From assembly GCA_963709505.1 (NCBI GenBank), contig CAVPXC010000006.1:1-58404 (forward strand): 58,404 nt of DNA, given 5' to 3'. The notes under the pieces were generated by a model. The model was not told the DNA's origin. It ran no database searches and worked only from the letters and a program-made list of their open reading frames with translations. Position numbers and translations under genes: made by a program. Position 1 is the stretch's first letter, and every line of letters begins with the position of its first letter. This document shows, in pieces, positions 52,025 to 58,404 of this stretch. The stretch is from CAVPXC01 sp963709505 (GTDB lineage Bacteria > Chloroflexota > Anaerolineae > JAAEKA01).

Positions 52025-55000
52025 ATGAAGCTTCTCCCCCTTGCCGACCTGATTATTCAGAAGCCACGGCCACAGACGACCCTATCCTTGTTGCCGGCGC
52101 TACACAACTACGCCAGGGAGATGGTGGAAACCTACGTTTTCACCGACACGATTCGGAATCACTTCACCGAGATTCTCGATGCGGCGGCAACCGGCGCCGG
52201 CCAGGGCTTTTGGGTCCAGGCCGAATACGGCGCAGGCAAGACGCACTTCCTGGTGGTCCTGTCCGCGCTGCTGGCTAACGATCACGTAGACCTCTGGCCG
52301 TCCATCAAAGATGAAGAAGTCGGCCCGTACCAGAGACGCTTGCAGGAGAGCCACTTGTTTCCAGTGGTCGTGTCGTTGCGAGGCATGGGAGATGCCGACA
52401 CATTGACCGGCCGTTCGTTGCTTGACGTGATCCTGGAGGATGGCTTTGTGCCTGCGTTGCAGCGTGCCGGCCTCGACGACCGTGTGCAAGTGGTAGCCGC
52501 CGACGACTACATCGTTTGGCTCGAACAGCAAACCTCCGACGCCATCCGCAACGACGTCGAAGCGTATGTGCGCAATAAGACGGGACGCCCGGCGGGCGAA
52601 TACCGTGACTACGAAGGGTCTAACGCGCTGGCTCGCCTGATCGCCGAGTACTGTCAGAAGAACGCCATTGACCCAAAGATAGCCTCCAGCGTTAAGGACC
52701 GCCTGGCACACATCTATCGGCAGATCGTAGGCCTGAAGCCCACGCGCTACAACGGCTTGTTGGTGGTTATTGACGAGTACGAAGGCTGGGAAAAAGCACA
52801 CCCCAGCCCCGCGGCGCGCTCTCACGACGAAGATGTTCTGGAAACGCTTGCCTACTTGCTGCCTCGTGACTTGGGGTACCAGGTCGTGACGGTGGTGGCA
52901 TCGCAGAGCGCTGTGCCGGCAAAGCTCCAGGGAGGCCAGGCAGGAGACCGCTTCATCAATATTCCACTGCTGGCATCTACCAATGAACGCGATTATGACG
53001 TGATCGCCTCCAGGCGCGTGCGCGGCCTGCGCGAGGATCGTCTGCCCGAGATCAACGACCATTTCGGCTACTGCCAACGCAATTTCGAGTTCGCTCGCAA
53101 CTTGACCGAAGCCGAGTTCCTCGACACGTTTCCTTTTCAACCGCGCTGCTTTGAAATCGTCCGCCACGTCACGGCGCGCGACCTGCCCACGGCTCGCTCC
53201 GGCATTACGATCTTTCATGAGGTGATCAGCCACCCGACGTTGCTGCAACGCGACATGCTCATCCGGGCAGCCGACCTGCTGCAAAGCCCGCATCTGGTAG
53301 ACGATTGCCTGCCCACGCCCGAGTATCGTGAAGCGTATGGCGCCTACAAGGTGGCGAAGGAAGCGCTGCCAACCCTGGATCTCGAAGCCGGCGATCACCC
53401 ACTGGCTCACGCAGTCCTCGACACGCTCTTTCTCTGGTACCTGGCATACAAAGACCATCCGCGCTCGATGAGCCTGCCTGATCTCGCGCAGGCTACCCTG
53501 ACCACATCAGACTTCCTGCGAGCTGAGGACAACGTGGCGTACGTTCTTGGGCAAATGCAGGCGCTGCGTCAAATCACTTTGAGGGCCAACAGGCTAGCTT
53601 CGTGCCCGCCGGCGAGGAGGGGACCTCCGTGGTCATCCTCTTCAATGACTATCGTCGCCGTGTTCAAGCCGACCCGTATCGCCTCAGCGCCGTTTGGTCC
53701 GAGAGTCTGTTCTTTAGCCCGCTCGAGACCGGCGGGTTTGCAGGCCCTCTTCAGCAACTACAAGCCTGACGAAGCGCTCACCCGACGCTTCGAACACCGC
53801 AATCTGGAATACGCCGGCCAGGTGATCGTGGCATCGCGTTGGCAGTTCGACTGGAGCCTTCCCCTGCCCAAGGACGACGTGCACTTCCGATTGGTCATAC
53901 TCACCTCTGAGGCCGCCCAGTCGATGTCGCCTCAGGATTTGCATGATCCTCGCATCGCCGTAGTTTACCCGGCGTCGCTGAGTGAGGAGACTGCCCGCGC
54001 AGCCGCCGACTGGTTGGCTTGGAAGCAAATGAGCGAGGACTACGCGGAGAACAAACGCACCGGCCGCGATGCCGAAGCTGTCCGTGCGTGGCTGGCCGGC
54101 CAGCGCAGCTCGCTGCTGCAGAAATTGCTCGACACCCAACGGCGGCAATATCAAAGCGGCCTGGTGGTTACCAGAGATAGCCTGGCCATCAACGCGCGCG
54201 ATGCCTTTGGCCAGCCAGGCGAAGACCGTCTTCTTGGCGCAATCGTCGCGCCGGTGCTCACTGCCGCCTACCCACAACTGCCAGTAGACTGGGAAAGGCT
54301 GGGACGAGTCCTGCGCCCTGCCGAGGTAGGCCGCGTCTTCAGCGGCTATTTCGGCCGCAATCCTGGTACCGCTGAGGCCGCCGCCACTCGCAATTACGGT
54401 GTCGCCTTGGGCCTTTCGCATTCGGAGAAGCCCGGCCACTTCAGCCCCCAGTCATCGCGTGCGCTGGATCTCATTGGCGAGATGCTGCGCGAGCGCAAGG
54501 GAGAGCTGCCGGTTTGGAAAGTGATCGAGACGCTGTCAGCGCCGCCCTATGGCCTTCCCTACGTGCTGATCCAGCTCTACCTGTTGGCTTTTGTGCGCCG
54601 CGGCGACCCGCGCGCCGAGATCGCGCTGAAGCGCGACCACCAGCTAAAGACGGTCAACCGCCAGCCCTTCATCGGCAACCGCATCACGGCCAGCAACGTA
54701 GTCGAGCTGGATTTCAAGCCCGGCCTGGAGCGTTACTTCGACGTGCTGGTCGAATCCGTTGGGCCAAGCTGGAACGACACCGTGGCCTACGGCCGCGAGG
54801 TGCTGGGCGAGCTGCACGCCACCACCGACCCGGCCGAGGTGGAAGCGCAGGCGCAGCGGCTGGATGCGGCGTTGGCGCGCCTGGCCGAGGAACGGGAGAG
54901 CACCGGCCGCAACCTGGATCTGCTGCGGCAGAAGCTGGGCGTCGCTTTGCCTGACGCGGCCCGCGACGCGCTGCAAGGGCTGAGCCAATTGGCGGCTGCT

Positions 55001-55960
55001 GGCGGCTCTGGCTATCAGCGCTTCCACGAACAGGCCACCGAGCTGTATGCCACACCCGACGCGCTGCGCGACCAACAGCGTACCTTCGCCCACCTCAAGG
55101 AGCTGGCCGGCCTGTCGGCTGAGATCATCGCCGCCAGGGACTATTTGGGTGAAGTCCAGTTGCGGCCTTCCGACCGGGAGCTGGCTGCCGACCGCATGAC
55201 CATCCAGGGGCAGATCGACCTGGGCAATCTGGCCAACCAGCCCGGCCAATGGCCCAGCATACGCAGCGAGCTGGACCGCTTCCGCGGCCGGTATCGCAAC
55301 GCCTACCAAAAGCACCACCGCGACGTTCAGCGGACGCTGGGCGAGCTGCAAGAGGCGCTGGCCGAGGCGCCCGGCCGGCTGCGCGGCCTGGAGTTGCTGA
55401 ACACCCTCCAGGAGCTGGGCAGGCCCTTGGGCGAGGATCTGCCGCGACGCTACCGCGCGCTCAACGACCACGTGCAGCCGTGTCCGGTGCCCTTCGCCAC
55501 ACTGACGTTGGAGGCGGCCCCCGTGTGCGAGCAGTGCAGGCTGGCGCTCACCGATGAGCCGCCCAAAGCTGAGGTCGATGCGTTCCTGCGCGACCTGGAT
55601 CGGGCCCTGGCCGCCCAACAGCGCCGGCTAGCCAGCGAAGCGATCCGCCGGGTGCTGGCGAAGAGCCAGGAAGACATCGTCGCCAAGTTCGTGCAAGTGG
55701 TGCAGACCTCCAACCTGGCCTCGCTGGTCGACTTGCTGGACGAGGACCTGGTGGCCTTCATCCAAAAAGTGCTGGCTGAAGAAGAGGTGGGCACCAGCGA
55801 GAGCGACCTGTTGCAGCGTTTCGCCGCGGCCTATCCAACCCTGGAGGAGTCTGACCTGTCCAAGGCGTTGCAGGAGTTCGAGAAGATCCTGCGTGCCGCC
55901 TTCGCCGAAGCGCGCCAAGCCAACCCGGACAAGAAGACGGTGCGGTTGACGCTGCGATAG
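52025..55960 (+). CDS. PglY/BrxC-like giant P-loop ATPase (DUF6079-like)
   Basis: The 1311-residue product opens MKLLPLADLIIQKPRPQTTL, then REMVETYVFTDTIRNHFTEI. Walker A is in WVQAEYGAGKTHFL (about residues 64-76) and Walker B in LLVVIDEYEGWEK (about 245-257). This fits the large ATPase of BREX/Pgl systems. The C-terminal region has a zinc-ribbon-like pair (AAPVCEQCRLAL, with an upstream PCPV) and a long helical section. Between about 53565 and 53740 the open frame reads nonsense (LASCPPARRGPPWSSSSMTI), while the next frame gives good protein (VVILFNDYRRRVQADPYRLS, AVWSESLFFSPLETGGFAG). Two compensating indels therefore scramble some 58 residues but spare the ORF. Confidence 0.75.
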   Translation: MKLLPLADLIIQKPRPQTTLSLLPALHNYAREMVETYVFTDTIRNHFTEILDAAATGAGQGFWVQAEYGAGKTHFLVVLSALLANDHVDLWPSIKDEEVGPYQRRLQESHLFPVVVSLRGMGDADTLTGRSLLDVILEDGFVPALQRAGLDDRVQVVAADDYIVWLEQQTSDAIRNDVEAYVRNKTGRPAGEYRDYEGSNALARLIAEYCQKNAIDPKIASSVKDRLAHIYRQIVGLKPTRYNGLLVVIDEYEGWEKAHPSPAARSHDEDVLETLAYLLPRDLGYQVVTVVASQSAVPAKLQGGQAGDRFINIPLLASTNERDYDVIASRRVRGLREDRLPEINDHFGYCQRNFEFARNLTEAEFLDTFPFQPRCFEIVRHVTARDLPTARSGITIFHEVISHPTLLQRDMLIRAADLLQSPHLVDDCLPTPEYREAYGAYKVAKEALPTLDLEAGDHPLAHAVLDTLFLWYLAYKDHPRSMSLPDLAQATLTTSDFLRAEDNVAYVLGQMQALRQITLRANRLASCPPARRGPPWSSSSMTIVAVFKPTRIASAPFGPRVCSLARSRPAGLQALFSNYKPDEALTRRFEHRNLEYAGQVIVASRWQFDWSLPLPKDDVHFRLVILTSEAAQSMSPQDLHDPRIAVVYPASLSEETARAAADWLAWKQMSEDYAENKRTGRDAEAVRAWLAGQRSSLLQKLLDTQRRQYQSGLVVTRDSLAINARDAFGQPGEDRLLGAIVAPVLTAAYPQLPVDWERLGRVLRPAEVGRVFSGYFGRNPGTAEAAATRNYGVALGLSHSEKPGHFSPQSSRALDLIGEMLRERKGELPVWKVIETLSAPPYGLPYVLIQLYLLAFVRRGDPRAEIALKRDHQLKTVNRQPFIGNRITASNVVELDFKPGLERYFDVLVESVGPSWNDTVAYGREVLGELHATTDPAEVEAQAQRLDAALARLAEERESTGRNLDLLRQKLGVALPDAARDALQGLSQLAAAGGSGYQRFHEQATELYATPDALRDQQRTFAHLKELAGLSAEIIAARDYLGEVQLRPSDRELAADRMTIQGQIDLGNLANQPGQWPSIRSELDRFRGRYRNAYQKHHRDVQRTLGELQEALAEAPGRLRGLELLNTLQELGRPLGEDLPRRYRALNDHVQPCPVPFATLTLEAAPVCEQCRLALTDEPPKAEVDAFLRDLDRALAAQQRRLASEAIRRVLAKSQEDIVAKFVQVVQTSNLASLVDLLDEDLVAFIQKVLAEEEVGTSESDLLQRFAAAYPTLEESDLSKALQEFEKILRAAFAEARQANPDKKTVRLTLR

Positions 55961-56080
55961 GCATGCAGGTCAATAGTTATTGGCTGTGGTATAATTGCAC
56001 TGCGCATGATGCTCGATGCTAACAACAGACCCGGCGGGTGCTGGTATTGTGATCGCGAGATTTTGGTACAGGAGAAAGTC

Positions 56081-56317
56081 ATGATTGCTGTTCGGAGCGT
56101 ACAAGACGTGATAGCTGGTGTAGTGACGATCAAGCTGCCGGCGAATTTCACAGGGAAGCGGGTGGAGGTGATCGTCCTCCCTGTGGAGGAGAACGATCGG
56201 GAGCCTCAGCAACTTCAGCGCCTGCTTCTGGCCGCGCCTACGTTGTCCGAGGTTGATCTTCAAGGGTTTGCTCAAGTTAGAGACTGGATGAACCAATGGA
56301 CCGTGAGCGAGTTCTGA
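56081..56317 (+). CDS. VapB-like antitoxin
   Basis: The 78-residue product starts at the ATG at 56081, behind AGGAGA; the upstream 56006 start is not needed. It reads MIAVRSVQDVIAGVVTIKLP then ANFTGKRVEVIVLPVEENDR and ends in an amphipathic tail (VRDWMNQWTVSEF). The short beta-rich N-terminus (KRVEVIVLP) and helical tail fit antitoxins of PIN toxins. It overlaps the PIN gene by 22 bases, implying coupled translation. A TATAAT at 55990-55995 may serve as its promoter, so this pair can be expressed apart from the flanking defence genes. Confidence 0.65.
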   Translation: MIAVRSVQDVIAGVVTIKLPANFTGKRVEVIVLPVEENDREPQQLQRLLLAAPTLSEVDLQGFAQVRDWMNQWTVSEF

Positions 56318-56721
56318 TCGATACGTCGATCCTGATCGACCATCTTCGCAAGGGAGACAAGGATCGCACCATCTTCTTTCGTGCAGCCCAACATTTTGAT
56401 TGTCTGGTGTCGGCCATTACGGAGTTTGAGTTTCGCGTTGGCAGCACTGCCGCCAATCGGGATTTTGTGTCGGAGCTGCTCGGTCTGACACCAGTCTTGC
56501 CGTTTGACTCTGCTTGCGTTCGCGCTGCGGCGGGACTATATGGCGATCTTCGGGCCGTCAATCGCATGATCGCGCTGCCGGACCTTTTCATTGCTGCAAC
56601 TGCGGTGGCGAATGGCTTACCATTGCTCACATTGAACCTCACGCATTTCGAACGAGTCGAGTACCCTGACCCTGTTGACACCTTCCAGTCTGTGATGCTG
56701 CGGGTTTTGTCTGTGCATTGA
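56296..56721 (+). CDS. vapC: PIN-domain (VapC-like) ribonuclease toxin
   Basis: The 141-residue product has the PIN signature: VLIDTSILIDHLRKG with the first Asp, SAITEFEFRVGS with the acidic Glu, and ALPDLFIAATAVANGLPLLT with the third Asp. The last position reads LTLNLTHFERVE. Such toxins cleave RNA, often tRNA, when freed from the antitoxin. The frame is intact and overlaps the antitoxin gene. Its position between the giant ATPase and the methyltransferase makes it an insertion within a defence operon, which may stabilise that operon. Confidence 0.85.
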   Translation: MDRERVLIDTSILIDHLRKGDKDRTIFFRAAQHFDCLVSAITEFEFRVGSTAANRDFVSELLGLTPVLPFDSACVRAAAGLYGDLRAVNRMIALPDLFIAATAVANGLPLLTLNLTHFERVEYPDPVDTFQSVMLRVLSVH

Positions 56722-56767
56722 CCTCAAGTCTCGCCCCATCGATTTCGTGGACTAGGGCAACGCACAA

Positions 56768-58404
56768 ATGACTGTCACCGCTTCCTCAAACTCACAGCAA
56801 ACTCTGGCCGACTTCATCGCCGAGCACGCGATCCCCTACGACGCGGCAACCGACACCTACCGCCGGCCACCCTTCGCCGCGCCGGTCAAGGCCGGCAAGA
56901 ACACGGCGATCTACAACGCCCACTCCTATCACACCAAGGTGCCGCCGCAGGGCATCGTGCCATACATCGAGCACTACACCGAGCCGGGCGACCTGGTCCT
57001 TGACCCGTTCTGCGGCAGTGGCATGACCGGAGTGGCTGCGCTGATGACCGGGCGCAACGCCATCCTCAACGACCTGTCGCCGGCCGCGGTGCACATTGCC
57101 CGAAACTACTGTACGCCGGTGGACGTGGTTGCGCTGCGCCAGGAATTCGAGCGCATCAAGGCCGCCGTGAAAGACGAGTTCGACTGGCTCTACGGCACCA
57201 CCTGCGATCGCTGTAGCGGGCCGGCTACGATCCAATACACCATCTGGAGCGACGTCTTCGAGTGCGGCCGCTGCGGGGGCGAGATGGTGCTATGGGACCT
57301 GGCGGTGGACCAGGCCGACGGCAAGGTGCTGGAAAGCTTCACCTGCCCGACCTGTGGCGCGACCTGGCGCAAGGCCCAGGTGCGCTGGCTGCGGTCGGAG
57401 CCGGTGGTGACCAATTATGAATGCTCTCATTGCAGACCAAAGCGAGCACGAACACCCGACATACTGAGCAAGAGAAGCGGCACATTGCCGAAATCGAGGC
57501 AAAGCAGATTTCTTACTGGTATCCAACCACAGCTTTTCGAGAAAGATTGGGAAATGTGGCGCGGGGTCCATCGCGAACAAGGGATTACTGACGTAAGCAG
57601 GTTTTTCACCAAACGAAACCTGTGGGCGCTAGCAGGTTCTGGCACGAAACTGAACTGTGCGCAGACGCAACGATCAGCGCTCGGCTGCAGTTCGTGCTTT
57701 ACGGCTGCGATGGTGTCATCTACTGCGATGGTCAAAGTATGATCGCTGGCCGAGGAGGACGGGTAGCAACCTTCCTGGCACACTTTACATTCCGTCGCTT
57801 GACTGTCTGAGCAAAACGCTGATTGGTGTTCTTGAGCGTCGCTTCACACGAGTACTTGATGGAGTGCAGGATTCAGAGATGCGCATGGCACAAAGCGTGT
57901 GTCCTTCTGGCATTTCCACGGGATCGGGAACGGACATCGGCTATCTGGAAGAACTTGCCTCGAGTGGACTACATCTTCACCGACCCCCCCTTCGGCTCCA
58001 ACATCTTCTACGCCGACTGCAATTTGATCTGGGAGGCCTGGCTCGACCAGGGTTTTACCGATCAGAGCCAGGAGGCGGTGGTCCACGTCAAGCACAAGGC
58101 CATGAACACCCTGCCCGACTACGCCCGCTTGATGACCGAGTCCTTTCAGGAGATGTACCGTGTGCTCAAGCCGGGCAGCTGGGCCAGCGTGGTCTTCCAC
58201 AACTCCGACGACAAGATCTGGGACACGATCCTGGAGGCGGCGCGCGCCGCCGGCTTCGAGTTGGCCGAGATCAACGCCTTCGACAAGGAGCAGCTCTCCT
58301 TCAAGGGCATCCGCGGCCAGAAGGGGCTGGAGCGGGTGACCAACAAGGATATCGTGCTCAACCTGGCTAAGCCCAAGTCGGGCGAGCAGGCCACGGCCAA
58401 CGGC
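56768..58404 (+). CDS. Zinc-ribbon DNA methyltransferase (PglX/COG1743-like), frameshifted, runs off the window
   Basis: The start at 56768 gives MTVTASSNSQQTLADFIAEH then AGKNTAIYNAHSYHTKVPPQ. Motif I is DLVLDPFCGSGMTGVAALMT (SAM site) and motif IV is DYIFTDPPFGSNIFYADCNL (about 57966-58025). Between them are two zinc ribbons (CDRC with CGRC, then CPTC with CSHC). Order I then IV plus the zinc ribbons resembles COG1743/DUF1156-type adenine methylases used as PglX in BREX. Frame changes near 57435-57560, 57640, 57760 and about 57955 interrupt the middle; pieces such as HIAEIEAKQISYWYPTTAFR show the real frame. The last frame stays open to the window end, so the C-terminus is missing. Confidence 0.75.

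Noticed and set aside
52100..53458. 452-residue minus-strand open frame
   Set aside because: It is the shadow of the giant ATPase, without motifs of its own.
1..58404. tRNA or rRNA genes
   Set aside because: No cloverleaf with a T-arm consensus and no rRNA-like conserved stretches were seen by eye in the intergenic regions; a tRNAscan-type search would decide.

Overview
This is a GC-rich, gene-dense stretch of a bacterial chromosome. No rRNA or tRNA gene, origin or CRISPR array was seen, so the host is inferred only from gene style. A Chloroflexota (Anaerolineae/Caldilineae-like) bacterium fits best: nSTAND1-WD40 NTPases, DUF4143 ATPases, a Pcs-type phosphatidyltransferase, GerW-like small membrane proteins, a Cys-rich radical SAM protein, many toxin-antitoxin genes and long intergenic inverted repeats. 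That placement is tentative.

Region 1 (1-10.4 kb) is a heavily broken accessory region. It holds a type III-like restriction helicase (Res), a DUF262 fragment, an HNH endonuclease, a decayed IS element with clear terminal inverted repeats, an AAA ATPase with TPRs, a multi-pass membrane protein, a second AAA ATPase with a small coiled-coil partner, and the 5' stub of a HerA-like ATPase. Nearly every gene here carries one or more single-base frameshifts.

Region 2 (10.4-20.4 kb) is mobile and toxin-antitoxin territory. A large serine recombinase (10754-12346) and a degenerate second copy of its C-terminus (15409-15733) bracket a Fic protein and an AAA/DUF4143 ATPase. The ATPase is preceded by a consensus sigma70 promoter inside a perfect 45-bp palindrome. 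A DUF104-like antitoxin, an orphan radical SAM protein, HicBA, a DUF234 remnant and a truncated MazF-type toxin follow.

Region 3 (20.4-29.5 kb) holds an RNA ligase-like nucleotidyltransferase, a zinc-dependent phospholipase C-like protein next to a CARDB-like protein, and a minus-strand cluster of a SIR2-like protein, an nSTAND1-WD40 NTPase and a secreted PPC-like protein. The last cluster is a candidate two-component NAD-depleting anti-phage system.

Region 4 (29.6-50.3 kb) is mostly ordinary chromosome: TfoX-N protein, S9 peptidase, MBL-fold hydrolase, cupredoxin-like protein, membrane proteins, two GerW-like proteins, phosphatidylcholine synthase-like enzyme, HIT hydrolase, a PHP-AlbA_2 fusion with C-terminal repeats, CBS protein, NAD-dependent epimerase, alpha-glucan phosphorylase, DUF6391 protein, HolA, DppBC-type permeases and exonuclease III. 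Long perfect inverted repeats and inverted arrays of heptamer repeats sit between genes.

Region 5 (50.5-58.4 kb) looks like a BREX/Pgl-like defence operon running off the window: a BrxA-like small protein, an unrecognised small protein, a giant PglY/BrxC-like P-loop ATPase, an inserted VapBC-type module and a zinc-ribbon DNA methyltransferase of the PglX/COG1743 kind.

A caution applies throughout. Single-base frameshifts also affect holA, which should be essential, and occur as compensating pairs inside otherwise open frames. Some of the breakage is therefore probably sequencing or assembly error rather than biology.
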